The notes: generated from the letters alone by a model not told the origin. 62,835 nucleotides of DNA from Klebsiella pneumoniae (GCA_945862315.1 CAMAXW010000020.1:1-62835), one strand, 5' to 3'; counted from the first letter of the stretch, positions 50,873-60,247 are shown. A program made the numbers and translations.

Positions 50873-51753
50873 TGAATGTTGGCTTTATCGGTTTGGGTGC
50901 GATGGGTGTTTGCATGGTGCGCAATCTACTGCAGGCCGGTCATAGGGTCACCGTGTTTAACCGTAGCCCAGAGCGCGCTAGCGCGCTGGTAAGCGATGGC
51001 GCGGTGATCGCAGCCTGCATTGAAGAGGCGGCGGCGCAAGAGTTTGTGATCACCATGCTGGCGCACGATGCAGCCACCGAAACAGTGGTTTTCGAGAGTG
51101 ATTTTATCAACGCCATGCCGTCCGACGGCGTGCATATTTGTATGGCGACCATCAGTGCTCAATTGGGCAAACGACTGGCTGAAACCCACGCTAAAGCCGG
51201 CCGTGCTTATATTTCAGCCCCAGTATTTGGACGACCACCGGCCGCCGCCGCTGCGCAGTTGTTTATTGTGGCGGGTGGCGATCCGGCCGCCCTTGCCCGT
51301 TGCCAACCGTTGTTGGATGCCATGGGACAACAAACCTATCACGTGAGCCATGCGCCCGAAGCGGCCAATGTGGTCAAAATCACGGGTAATTTTATGCTCG
51401 CGACGCTCATCGAGTCCCTAGGAGAAGCGTGCGCGCTCACCCGTAGCTACGGCATTGCGCCGACTCAGCTCATCGAGATTTTGACGGGGTCTATTTTTCC
51501 GGCCCCGGTTTATAAAATTTATGGTGGCATTATTGCTAACGAAACCTTTGAGCCGCCGGGATTTACCTTGCGGTTGGGTCTGAAAGATATTCGTTTGGCC
51601 TTGGCCGCTGCCGACGACAAAGAAATTGCCCTTCCACTGGCGAGCCTCCTACGCGACAACTACCTAAAGGCGCTGACCAAGGGCTATGAGAATCTGGACT
51701 GGGCAGCCCTCGCACTCGTGGCGCAGGAGGATGCGGGATTTCCGCGTCGCTGA
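50872..51753 (+). CDS. NAD(P)-dependent beta-hydroxyacid dehydrogenase family protein
   Basis: A 293-residue protein of the 3-hydroxyisobutyrate dehydrogenase/glyoxylate reductase family. It shows the cofactor motif GFIGLGAMGVCMVRNLLQAG, a substrate-binding segment modified to APVFGRPPAAAAAQL, and the catalytic lysine in VVKITGNFM. The ATG at 50872 shares a base with the stop of the MmgE/PrpD gene. A dehydratase plus a reductase suggests a short pathway acting on a hydroxy-acid or keto-acid. Confidence 0.88.
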   Translation: MNVGFIGLGAMGVCMVRNLLQAGHRVTVFNRSPERASALVSDGAVIAACIEEAAAQEFVITMLAHDAATETVVFESDFINAMPSDGVHICMATISAQLGKRLAETHAKAGRAYISAPVFGRPPAAAAAQLFIVAGGDPAALARCQPLLDAMGQQTYHVSHAPEAANVVKITGNFMLATLIESLGEACALTRSYGIAPTQLIEILTGSIFPAPVYKIYGGIIANETFEPPGFTLRLGLKDIRLALAAADDKEIALPLASLLRDNYLKALTKGYENLDWAALALVAQEDAGFPRR

Positions 51754-51843
51754 ATTTGCCAGTGAAGAACCGCCGTTACGAGCACACGGCCGCGGTTAGA
51801 TTAAAGCCCCGACACGCGCCGGCAGGAAAGCTCGCGACGGCCA

Positions 51844-54144
51844 ATGAGATTTGAGAAAACCAGCACAATGACCCGCCAATTCGACCTTGACGAGAAAATT
51901 TACGGCCGGTGCGCACGCCTGTTTGACCACGCGCAACGCCTGCTAAAGGTGCGTATTCGAATGCATCAAGCCGATCGCCAACTGCATGACGGCGATATTT
52001 TCTTGTTCAATCATTTCGCCCGGGCTGAAACCTTCGTCCCGCAATATTGCATTTACCAGGAGACGGGTGCGTATTGTCGATCGATTGCCTCGGGCGAATT
52101 TTTCAAAGGTAACGATCGCTTTACCCAACTGCTGCAGAACGTAGGGGCAGTGCCCAACGATGATCCCCAACTGTTGCCGTTGCTTGCCGCAGATATTCTC
52201 AAAGGTCGCAAGGTGATCATTTTTCCCGAAGGCGGGATGGTGAAAGATCGCCAGGTGCTTGATGACGAAGGTCACTTCAGCGTGTATTCCCGCTCTTCGG
52301 GCACGCGCCGCAAACATCACACAGGGGCGGCGCGTTTGGCCATTGGCCTGCAGCTATTCAAGCTGGCGGTACTCCATAAATTCAAAAATGCTCGCCACCG
52401 AGACCTCGAGACATGGGCGCAACAACTCGGTCTGCCGTCGGTGGAAATTTTGCTCGAACGTGCTCGCAAGCCGGTCACGGTGATCCCTGCGAACATCACT
52501 TTTTATCCGTTGCGCGCGCAGGATAATTTTTTGCGGCGGGGTGCTGATCTGGTCTTCGGTAAGCTCAGTCCCCGCGCCATCGAAGAACTCATTGTGGAAG
52601 GCAATTTATTTTTTAAGGCCACCGACATGGATATTCGCTGCGGCGAACCCATCCGGCCGCGGGACCATTGGGCGTGGTGGGAGCGTTCGGTCGCCAACTA
52701 TGTCGCCGGTGATCTGCCCAGCTTGGCGAGGGTTTTCGAGCCCGAATACCTGTTGGAAAATCCGCTACGAAAAATCGGGGCAAAAAGCCTGCTCAGGAGT
52801 GTCGACACCCTGCGCGATCGCTACATGCGCGACATTTATCGAACCGTGACCGTCAACCTCAGCCATTTGGCGGCGAGCGTTATTCTGCAGTTGATGACGC
52901 GGGGTACCCGGGAGTTTTCCCGTCGCTACCTTGCACAAGTGATTTATATCACCTTGAAAACTTTGCAGTCCCACGCCGAGGTGCATTTACATCGCAGTTT
53001 GATCAACCCCAATTTATACCGTCGCTTGTTGAGCGGTGAAGCGCCAGATTTGCAGGAGTTTTTAGCTACCGCGGTGACGGCCAGTTTGCTGCTGAGCGAG
53101 GGCGATAAAATAGTGTGCCTCGACAAGCTAACCCTAGATAACGCGTTTGATCAGGTGCGGCTCGAAAACCCGATTGAGGTATATGCCAACGAGGTAGCGC
53201 CGATCACGCAGGTCCGCAGTGCTGTGGCGGCGGCCCTAGCAGAGGCCCCGGCGATGGACGCACGGACCGTTGCCCGTTACGCCTTCGCCGACGAACTCTG
53301 CGTTTTAGACTGGGACCGGCGTAGGTTTAGCCAAGAAAAGCACCGCGAGATTAACGCCGCAGAAACTGCCACTGCCGATCCTGCCCCTTATTTGCTGCTG
53401 CCCGCCGTGCCACGTAGCCTCGGTGTGTTGCTGGTGCACGGGTTCCTCTCGGCACCCGGTGAAACCCGGCCCTGTGGCAATGCCCTCTACGCGGCAGGTT
53501 ATCCCGTGCTGGGTGTGCGCCTTAAAGGACATGGCACTTCACCCTGGGATCTGCGCGAGCGCGCATGGGCAGATTGGCAGCAATCCGTACAGCAGGGCTT
53601 CGATATTTTGCAAGCCTACTGCACAGAAATTTGCATCGTGGGCTTCTCTACTGGCGCGACCTTGACCCTCCTACACGCCGCACAACACCCCCCCGGACTG
53701 GCGGGCATCGCAGTGCTGGCACCCGCCATCAAGTTTCAGAATCACAGCATGAATTTGGTGCCGTTACTGCACGGGGCCAACCAGTTGGTGGAGTGGGTGT
53801 CTAACCAAGAAGGCATTCTGCCTTTCCGCCCCAACGAGACCGAACACCCAGAAATCAACTATCGGCACATGCCTATTAGAGGTCTTTACGAATTAACCCG
53901 GGGGGCTGCCGCGGCCAAAAAAGCGTTGCCGGCGATTAGTTGTCCCACCCTGATCATTCAGGGTAAAGAAGATCCGGTGGTCGATCCCAGCAGTGCTGAA
54001 CTCGTGTTCGAGAAAATCGCGAGTATCGATAAACGATTAACTTGGGTTGACTCAAAACGTCACGGCATTCTGTACGAAAATATTGGTGGGACCCACCAAC
54101 TGGTGCTGGATTTTGTGGCAAGGCTGGCGGCGGAAAACCCTTGA
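51844..54144 (+). CDS. Fusion protein: PlsB-like acyltransferase and alpha/beta hydrolase
   Basis: A 766-residue two-domain protein. Residues about 40-460 resemble a glycerol-phosphate acyltransferase, with LFNHFARAETF at 54-64 (H57; the HX4D motif appears as HX4E) and IIFPEGGMVKD at 126-135 for the third block. Residues about 515-766 are a carboxylesterase or monoacylglycerol-lipase-like hydrolase with HGFLSAPGETRP (532 on), GFSTGA (S602), D710 or D714 and H740 (KRHG). No signal peptide or clear membrane helix is present. Joining acyl transfer and acyl hydrolysis in one chain suggests lipid remodelling or substrate channelling. The start may be the ATG at 51844 or 51868. Confidence 0.85.
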   Translation: MRFEKTSTMTRQFDLDEKIYGRCARLFDHAQRLLKVRIRMHQADRQLHDGDIFLFNHFARAETFVPQYCIYQETGAYCRSIASGEFFKGNDRFTQLLQNVGAVPNDDPQLLPLLAADILKGRKVIIFPEGGMVKDRQVLDDEGHFSVYSRSSGTRRKHHTGAARLAIGLQLFKLAVLHKFKNARHRDLETWAQQLGLPSVEILLERARKPVTVIPANITFYPLRAQDNFLRRGADLVFGKLSPRAIEELIVEGNLFFKATDMDIRCGEPIRPRDHWAWWERSVANYVAGDLPSLARVFEPEYLLENPLRKIGAKSLLRSVDTLRDRYMRDIYRTVTVNLSHLAASVILQLMTRGTREFSRRYLAQVIYITLKTLQSHAEVHLHRSLINPNLYRRLLSGEAPDLQEFLATAVTASLLLSEGDKIVCLDKLTLDNAFDQVRLENPIEVYANEVAPITQVRSAVAAALAEAPAMDARTVARYAFADELCVLDWDRRRFSQEKHREINAAETATADPAPYLLLPAVPRSLGVLLVHGFLSAPGETRPCGNALYAAGYPVLGVRLKGHGTSPWDLRERAWADWQQSVQQGFDILQAYCTEICIVGFSTGATLTLLHAAQHPPGLAGIAVLAPAIKFQNHSMNLVPLLHGANQLVEWVSNQEGILPFRPNETEHPEINYRHMPIRGLYELTRGAAAAKKALPAISCPTLIIQGKEDPVVDPSSAELVFEKIASIDKRLTWVDSKRHGILYENIGGTHQLVLDFVARLAAENP

Positions 54145-54179
54145 TGACTGGCCGCGTGGGGGAGGGGGCATTAGCGCCC

Positions 54180-54221
54180 GGCGCGCTTAATTGGCGCGCC
54201 CCACCGCCAGACAGGCGCGCC
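54180..54221. terminator. Hairpin cluster between convergent genes, possible two-way terminator
   Basis: Three GGCGCGC(C) elements lie at 54180-54186, 54193-54200 and 54214-54221 and can pair in alternative ways: a seven-base stem around TTAATTG, or an eight-base stem around a 13-base loop followed by AGTTTCTC. The position between two convergent genes suits termination from both sides, though no strong T-run is present. Confidence 0.4.
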
Positions 54222-54244
54222 AGTTTCTCAGGCGCAGGTGGACC

Positions 54245-55267
54245 TTAGGCGCCCCACGCCACCAGCCCCCAAGCCAACACTTTCTCTGTTTGATAATCAC
54301 CCGTGGTCGCATTTTTCCGGGTGGCGAAAGCCTCTACGTCCAAATCGTAGAGCCGGCCCCCTTGGGGCGCTTCAAGAATATCTAACACGGTAAAGCGGGT
54401 GCTGATGATGTCGCCTTCCAGTACGGGGCCAAGGTGGTCGCAGTAGCGCCAAGCGACCATCGCGAGCAAATTGGGCAGTGCGCGCGTGATTTGGGCGAGC
54501 GCCAAGGAAATGGTATGACCACCGTAGACCAATCGCTGACCCAGATAACTGCGCGTGGCGTCGGTGTGGGTGTAGGCAATATTGAGCGACATCCGTACCA
54601 GTTCCGGCGCACAGGTCACGGTGTCGCGAGGCCCGACCTCAACGGTGTCGCCGGGCTGCAGCACGGGCGAGCGCAGACCTAACACCTCGCTGGCCAGCGG
54701 CGTGAGGTTCCAACCGTGCGGTAGCACCGCGAGTAACTCTGCGGCTTCGAAGCTGTTTTTAATCCAGCCAAAGTCATCGTTGTGCCCAGTCTGCGCGGCG
54801 GGATCGCGGCACGCCAACATGGGTGAACGCCAAAAGTGCAGCACGACTTCGTCGCGCTGATTCACGGTGGTCATCTCGAGCGCCACCATCCCGGTTGCAT
54901 CACGTCCGGGTTTGGCCTTGTTTTGTTTCAGTCCCACCACTTTGGTGGTGGTGTAGAGCGAGTCCCCGATAAAGACCGGCCGCTGCAGAATGAGCCCACG
55001 ATAAAACAGATTGCCCTTCACGTGCTGCGAGGCGTAAGTGGTTTGCCCAGCGGCCAGATGAACCACTAGGTAGGAATGCGCCAGCCAACGATCCTCGCCG
55101 GTTACCCGTCGGCACAAGTGTTGGTCCAGCGGCAGTCGCATGCGATCGCCAAACAGCGCGGAATACATGGCCGCGTGGCCAGTGGTGACTGTCAGAGAGG
55201 GAGCGGCGAAGGTCTGGTCTAAGCTGAAATCTTCAAAATAAGGACCGTCGATAGTCAGGCTGCTCAT
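54245..55267 (-). CDS. MaoC-like double-hotdog dehydratase/hydratase
   Basis: A 340-residue protein of two hotdog modules, resembling acyl-CoA hydratases of the MaoC type. The C-terminal half has NIAYTHTDATRSYLGQRLVYGGHTISLALAQ, cut here to its key parts: a NIAYTHTDATR segment and YGGHTISLA, like the substrate-lid region of enoyl-CoA hydratases. The N-terminal half is degenerate, as is usual in double-hotdog hydratases. It is the last gene of the CoA operon and could hydrate the enoyl-CoA made by the acyl-CoA dehydrogenase. The start at 55267 begins the homologous region; a longer frame exists. Confidence 0.78.
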   Translation of the reverse strand: MSSLTIDGPYFEDFSLDQTFAAPSLTVTTGHAAMYSALFGDRMRLPLDQHLCRRVTGEDRWLAHSYLVVHLAAGQTTYASQHVKGNLFYRGLILQRPVFIGDSLYTTTKVVGLKQNKAKPGRDATGMVALEMTTVNQRDEVVLHFWRSPMLACRDPAAQTGHNDDFGWIKNSFEAAELLAVLPHGWNLTPLASEVLGLRSPVLQPGDTVEVGPRDTVTCAPELVRMSLNIAYTHTDATRSYLGQRLVYGGHTISLALAQITRALPNLLAMVAWRYCDHLGPVLEGDIISTRFTVLDILEAPQGGRLYDLDVEAFATRKNATTGDYQTEKVLAWGLVAWGA

Positions 55268-55350
55268 GGCGATACTCGGATAGGACGAGGTCTGGTGGCA
55301 ATATGGCATGCCCCGGGGGCGCCGCTGCGGCGCGGCCCCGGGGCTAATTT

Positions 55351-56292
55351 TTAGCGTATGGCAATCGGGTTAATGATCATCTGCACCGCGCCGGTGAAGC
55401 GCGCAGCACCTAGCACAAACATAAACTCATAGGCCTTGTCCTTGGCCAGTTCGCGGGTATCCATGTTCTCCAGGATATAGATCCCGTGTTTAGCGAGCAG
55501 AATTTGATGCACCGGGAACAGCACGTTTTTCTGCTCGCCAGGGAGGACTTCCAAACCCCAGGTATCCGCGCCCACGGCCATCACTTCTAGGCTGGCGAAA
55601 TACTCGGCAGCTTCCACCCCGATACCCGGCTCCGCCTTGCCAAAGCGGGCGTCGTCTTTACCCAGCAAGTTGAGCCATCCGGAGTGAAACAGCACCACAT
55701 CACCCTTACGGATTTCGGTTTTCTGTTTGGCGGCACAGGCCACGATTTCGGCTTTGCTATAGGCCGTGCCTTCGGGGATGAGCGCGGTGCCCTTGCAGGC
55801 AGCCATGTCGATGAGCACCCCACGGGTCACGATTGCCGGGAGGTTCTGGGTGCCGAACTTAGTCAACCCATCGGTGCGGATAAAATCGCGGCCGTGTTTG
55901 CCGTTGTAATACACATCGTCGACCGCGGCGTGGCCGAGGCCATCGATTTGCGATCCGGTGCCCATCCAACCCGAGAAGATGTCATCGGCAAAGTTAAATT
56001 TGTTATCGCCCAAAGACTGGCCTGGCGCCTGGTTGGGGGTGAGCACCGTGAGGTGAAAATAGCGCGGGGCGTAGGAGGGGGTTTTAGCGTTGGTTTCGAT
56101 GCCCAGACGATAGGTTTTGCCGGTCGTCACGAGCTTGGCCGCGGCCAGCGCGCGCTCGGGGCTGTTCATGTTCGCAGCACCTAGTTCGTCTTCGGCGCCC
56201 CATTTTGAGGGGTACCATTTGTCGCCAGCCTGTGCGGCCTGCAGGCCGGCCGCGAGCACCAGCGCGCCCAGTAGAGTGTGTTTAAGCGTCAT
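55351..56292 (-). CDS. Cyclase family hydrolase with signal peptide
   Basis: A 313-residue protein of the kynurenine-formamidase/cyclase family, metal-dependent hydrolases of amides, esters or lactones. A signal peptide covers residues 1-22 (cleavage near QAAQA), so it acts in the periplasm, unlike the cytosolic CoA enzymes around it. The metal motif H-x-G-T-H-x-D appears here as GTGSQIDGLGH (111-121), with Gln in place of the usual His. GGGGAGAGG precedes the start. It lies between the CoA-transferase and MaoC genes, with gaps of 71 and 83 bases, and may prepare an imported substrate. Confidence 0.82.
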   Translation of the reverse strand: MTLKHTLLGALVLAAGLQAAQAGDKWYPSKWGAEDELGAANMNSPERALAAAKLVTTGKTYRLGIETNAKTPSYAPRYFHLTVLTPNQAPGQSLGDNKFNFADDIFSGWMGTGSQIDGLGHAAVDDVYYNGKHGRDFIRTDGLTKFGTQNLPAIVTRGVLIDMAACKGTALIPEGTAYSKAEIVACAAKQKTEIRKGDVVLFHSGWLNLLGKDDARFGKAEPGIGVEAAEYFASLEVMAVGADTWGLEVLPGEQKNVLFPVHQILLAKHGIYILENMDTRELAKDKAYEFMFVLGAARFTGAVQMIINPIAIR

Positions 56293-56363
56293 TACCTCTC
56301 CCCTTATATTTTTAGATTAAGTGGACGTTGCGGGTGCACGTCCGATTCCCCCCAACTCACGCC

Positions 56364-57470
56364 TCAGACTCCAAATTCTATCTTCACGGCCGCCGTGTGT
56401 TGACCCAAAGTGGGCACCTCGTAGATGACCGTTCCGGGATCGCACGCCCGCCGCACGAAGGTGCTCAACTGGCCTTGCGAGCGAACTTCCTTGGTCTTCA
56501 ACGCACGATGCTGCCACACATCGTCCACATGGTTAATACGACCATAGGCAATGTCGCCCGCGTCCAGCCGTTCCGCCAGCTCCGCGCGTGTGTACTGAAC
56601 AAAAAAAGTTTCGATTTCAGCCGTTAGCTGCGTGCGGTTCTGAACCCGCAGCGGGATGCTGTTAAAGCGGGCATCGTCTGCCAACGCGGGATTACCCAGC
56701 ACTTGGCATAAATTCACCCATTCGCGTTGGTTTTGTACGGCAATGATGATGAGCCCGTCTTTCGTGCGATGGGCACCGTAAGGGGCAATTTGCGTATGGT
56801 CCAGACCGGTGCCGGTCAGTCGGCGTTGCCCATATTTATAGTAGGCCAGTGGTACGCTCATCCATTCCGCCATGACGTCGAACAACGAGACCTCCACATG
56901 TTGCCCGTGCCCGGTATGCCCGCGTTCGAGCAGTGCGCGCAAAATCTCGGCGTAGGCGGTAAGCCCGGTTGAGATGTCGCACACGGAAACACCCACGCGG
57001 CTAGGTTCGCCCGGCGTACCGGTCACACTGCACAGCCCCGTTTCGGCCTGCACCAGAAAATCGTAGGCTTTCATTTCGGCAATGTCGCCGGCATCACCGT
57101 AACCGGAGATGCTACACATCACCACGCGTGGATTGATTTTTTCAACCTCAGCCCAGCCCAACCCTAGGCGTTCTACGGCACCCGGCCGAATGTTTTGGAT
57201 GAAGACATCGGCGCGGGCGATCAGGCGTTTTAGCCATTCGATGTCGCCGCTGTCTTTAACATCCATCACGATGGATTCTTTACCCCCGTTCAGCCACACG
57301 AAGTAGGCTGATTCACCGTTGACGACGGTGTCGTAGTGGCGGGCGAAATCGCCTTCCTCGCGTTCTATTTTGAGCACGCGTGCGCCGGCCTCGGCCAGCA
57401 ACCGCGCACAATAAGGAGCGGCCACCGCCTGCTCTAAAGAAACCACCAGCGTGCCAGTCAATGCGGCCAT
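56364..57470 (-). CDS. Class III CoA-transferase (CaiB/BaiF)
   Basis: Transfers CoA from one acyl group to a carboxylic acid, activating it for oxidation. The 368-residue protein shows the family start (LTGTLVVSLEQAVAAPYCARLLAEAGA, of which LLAEAGARVLKIE is most typical) and the nucleophilic aspartate in VCDISTGL (D165). GHGQHVEVSLFDVMAEWM follows. GGGGAG lies upstream. Members act on formate, oxalate, carnitine, bile acids, succinate or aromatic acids; the substrate here is not identifiable. The operon context points to CoA activation before dehydrogenation. Confidence 0.9.
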   Translation of the reverse strand: MAALTGTLVVSLEQAVAAPYCARLLAEAGARVLKIEREEGDFARHYDTVVNGESAYFVWLNGGKESIVMDVKDSGDIEWLKRLIARADVFIQNIRPGAVERLGLGWAEVEKINPRVVMCSISGYGDAGDIAEMKAYDFLVQAETGLCSVTGTPGEPSRVGVSVCDISTGLTAYAEILRALLERGHTGHGQHVEVSLFDVMAEWMSVPLAYYKYGQRRLTGTGLDHTQIAPYGAHRTKDGLIIIAVQNQREWVNLCQVLGNPALADDARFNSIPLRVQNRTQLTAEIETFFVQYTRAELAERLDAGDIAYGRINHVDDVWQHRALKTKEVRSQGQLSTFVRRACDPGTVIYEVPTLGQHTAAVKIEFGV

Positions 57471-57554
57471 GCTTGTTCTCCCCGTTATCTCAAGCGCTTG
57501 GGTAGGCGCGCCTGCTGGCCTGCGCGCCGCCGATTTGGTGCGAAAAAACGCGTG

Positions 57555-59045
57555 CTAGCGCATGACGAAAGGATTGGGTACATCCGTTGCGGTGGAAATC
57601 CACACGCTTTTGGTTTGCAGATATTCCTTCATCCCCTCGATGCCATTCTCGCGCCCTAAGCCGCTCATTTTGTACCCACCGAAAGGCGACATATAGCTGA
57701 TCGAACGATAGGTATTGACCCAAATGGTACCGGCACGGATCGCATTGGAAATGGTTAAGGCCCGCTTAATCGACTGCGTCCACACCCCGGCCGCTAAACC
57801 GAAGGCAATGTCGTTAGCAATTTCAACGGCTTCTTCGTCAGTTTTAAAACGGATGATGGACAGCACCGGTCCAAAGACTTCTTCCTGTGCGATGCGCATT
57901 TTATTGTGGACGCCACCAAAAATAGTGGGCTGCACAAACCACTTACTGTTACCGCATTCCGGGCCGCTGGCGGGCCCGCCACCCAGCAATACTTCGGCGC
58001 CTTCGTCTTTGGCCACCGCAATATATTTTAGGATTTTGTCGTACTGCTGCGGCGTCGTGACGGGACCTACTTGGGTGTTGGGATCCAGCGGGTTACCCAT
58101 GCGCGCCGAGCGTGCAAAATCGACTAGGCGAGTCACAAACTCATCGTAGATACCCTCTTGCACTAGCAGGCGCGAGCCGGCGATACAGGTCTGGCCGGTG
58201 GCGGCAAAAATGCCGGAGATAACCCCTTTGACCGCGTCATCCAGTACGGCGTCGTCGAAGACGATATTCGGTGACTTGCCACCCAGTTCCAGGGTGCAGC
58301 GCTTGAGCGTTTTAGCTGCCTGCTGATACACATAAGCGCCGCTTTCTGTGCCGCCCGTAAAGGCGACTTTGGCCACTTTGGGGTGCTCTACCAGTGCCGC
58401 GCCGGCTTCCGCGCCAAAGCCGGTGACCACATTCACAACGCCGGGCGGGAAGCCCGCTTTCTCCACCAACTCCATGAGTTTCAGGGTGGATGTGGAGGTG
58501 AACTCCGAAGGCTTAATGACCAACGTGCAGCCTGCGGCCAGTGCGGGTGCCAACTTGAAGCTCAACAGCAGCAGCGGCGAATTCCACGGGGTGATCGCCG
58601 CCACCACGCCAATCGGCTCGTGACGCGTAAAATTGAAGACATCCGGTTTATCGATCGGGATGACCGCGCCTTCGATTTTGTCGGCGAGGCCGCCGTAGTA
58701 ATAAAACCATTGCGGTAAATAGTTGCACTGGGCCAGCATTTCGTTGATGAGCTTGCCGTTGTCGCGGACTTCGTATTCCGCAAGCTCTTGGGCATTCTCT
58801 TTGATGAGGTCGCCTAAGCGATGCACCAGTGCACCGCGCTGAGTGGCATTTAGCTTGGACCACTCGCCACGCGTGAGCGCCGTGTGAGCGGCTTCAACTG
58901 CGCGGTTAGCGTCTTCTGGCGTGCACCGCGCGACCTGCGCCCACACTTCTGCCGTGTAGGGGTTCACCGTTTCGAAGTAGCGGCCATCGGAGGGGGCAAC
59001 CCATTCGCCGTTGATGTAGGCGTTAAATTTTGGCAGTTCGGTCAT
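57555..59045 (-). CDS. Aldehyde dehydrogenase
   Basis: NAD(P)-dependent oxidation of an aldehyde to a carboxylic acid. The 496-residue protein has all catalytic residues: N155 (ITPWNSP), K178 (IKPSEFT), E253 (LELGGKSPN) and C287 (GQTCIAGS). FTGGTESG marks the cofactor loop. It sits between the acyl-CoA dehydrogenase (32-base gap) and CoA-transferase genes, so its product acid may be what the CoA-transferase activates. The family is broad and the substrate is not predictable. Confidence 0.92.
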   Translation of the reverse strand: MTELPKFNAYINGEWVAPSDGRYFETVNPYTAEVWAQVARCTPEDANRAVEAAHTALTRGEWSKLNATQRGALVHRLGDLIKENAQELAEYEVRDNGKLINEMLAQCNYLPQWFYYYGGLADKIEGAVIPIDKPDVFNFTRHEPIGVVAAITPWNSPLLLLSFKLAPALAAGCTLVIKPSEFTSTSTLKLMELVEKAGFPPGVVNVVTGFGAEAGAALVEHPKVAKVAFTGGTESGAYVYQQAAKTLKRCTLELGGKSPNIVFDDAVLDDAVKGVISGIFAATGQTCIAGSRLLVQEGIYDEFVTRLVDFARSARMGNPLDPNTQVGPVTTPQQYDKILKYIAVAKDEGAEVLLGGGPASGPECGNSKWFVQPTIFGGVHNKMRIAQEEVFGPVLSIIRFKTDEEAVEIANDIAFGLAAGVWTQSIKRALTISNAIRAGTIWVNTYRSISYMSPFGGYKMSGLGRENGIEGMKEYLQTKSVWISTATDVPNPFVMR

Positions 59046-59077
59046 GCGGCGAGCCCCTGTATTAGCGTGGTGTTAAT

Positions 59078-60247
59078 TCAATACGAGCGCGGCAAACCGA
59101 GCTCATGTTCCGCCACGAAAGAAAGAATGAGATTGGTGGAAATGGGCGCAATTTGGTACAGGCGGGCTTCGCGAAATTTCCGTTCAACGTCGTATTCTTC
59201 TGCCACGCCAAAGCCGCCGAATGTCTGCACGCACATGTCGGCAGCGTGCCAGGAGGCTTCGGATGCCATCATTTTGGCTAAATTAGCCTCGGTGCCACAG
59301 GGTTTACCTTGCTCATATAACGCCGCGGCGTGGTCGACGAGCAAGTTGGAGGAGAGCATCTCCGCAAACGCTCGGGCGATGGGAAATTGAATACCTTGAT
59401 TCTGGCCTATCGGGCGCCCAAAGACTTTGCGTTCGCAGGCGTAGTCGCGGGATTTTTTGATAAACCAACGGGCGTCACCAATGCATTCGGCGGCAATGAG
59501 GATGCGCTCAGCGTTCATTCCCGAGAGGATATAACGCAAGCCCTGACCTTCTTCGCCGATGAGATTTTCGACCGGCACCGGCATGTTGTCGAAAAACACT
59601 TCGTTGGTAGAGTGGTTGATCATGGTGCGGATGGGCTTGATGGTCATGCCGTTTTTCTTGGCTTCGCGCATGTCCACCAAAAACACCGACAAGCCCTCGC
59701 TGCGCTTCTTGACCTGATCTTTGGGCGTGGTGCGTGCCAGAAGGACCATGAGGTCGGACTGCTCGGCTCGCGAGGTCCACACTTTCTGACCATTCACGAT
59801 ATAGCGATCGCCGTCGCGTACCGCCATCGTGGTGATGCTGGTGGTGTCGGTGCCGGCGCTGGGTTCGGTCACGCCAAACGCCTGGAGCCGCAGATCGCCG
59901 CTGGCAATTTGCGGTAAATATTTTTCTTTTTGCGCCTGGCTGCCATGCCGCAACACCGTGCCCATGGTGTACATCTGGGCGTGGCAGGCGCCGGCGTTGC
60001 CGCCGAATTCGTGAATCGCCTTGAGAATTTCTACCCCCATCGACAGGGGCAGACCGCTGCCGCCAAATTCTTCTGGAATGAGTGCCGCCAAGAGGCCGAG
60101 GTCGGTGAGTGCCTGCACGAATTCGGTGGGATAGCTGCGCTCGCGGTCTTTGGCGCGCCAGTATTCGCCGGGAAAGTCTTTGCACACGCGCGCCACAGTG
60201 TCGCGCAGTTGGGTGACGGTATCGCTGTAGTCGGTAGGGCTTGCCAT
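59078..60247 (-). CDS. Acyl-CoA dehydrogenase family protein
   Basis: FAD enzyme that introduces an alpha-beta double bond into acyl-CoA. The 389-residue protein has the flavin motifs AFGVTEPSAGTD and VNGQKVWTSRAEQSD and the C-terminal QTFGGFGVAEEYDVERKFREAR. The catalytic glutamate found at the C-terminal YEGT site in many members is replaced (IAPISTN, P368 at that position). A glutamate is present at the alternative site on helix G (GMNAERILIA, E247), as in isovaleryl- and long-chain enzymes, hinting at a branched or bulky substrate. It is the first gene of the operon, behind a candidate promoter. Confidence 0.9.
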   Translation of the reverse strand: MASPTDYSDTVTQLRDTVARVCKDFPGEYWRAKDRERSYPTEFVQALTDLGLLAALIPEEFGGSGLPLSMGVEILKAIHEFGGNAGACHAQMYTMGTVLRHGSQAQKEKYLPQIASGDLRLQAFGVTEPSAGTDTTSITTMAVRDGDRYIVNGQKVWTSRAEQSDLMVLLARTTPKDQVKKRSEGLSVFLVDMREAKKNGMTIKPIRTMINHSTNEVFFDNMPVPVENLIGEEGQGLRYILSGMNAERILIAAECIGDARWFIKKSRDYACERKVFGRPIGQNQGIQFPIARAFAEMLSSNLLVDHAAALYEQGKPCGTEANLAKMMASEASWHAADMCVQTFGGFGVAEEYDVERKFREARLYQIAPISTNLILSFVAEHELGLPRSY

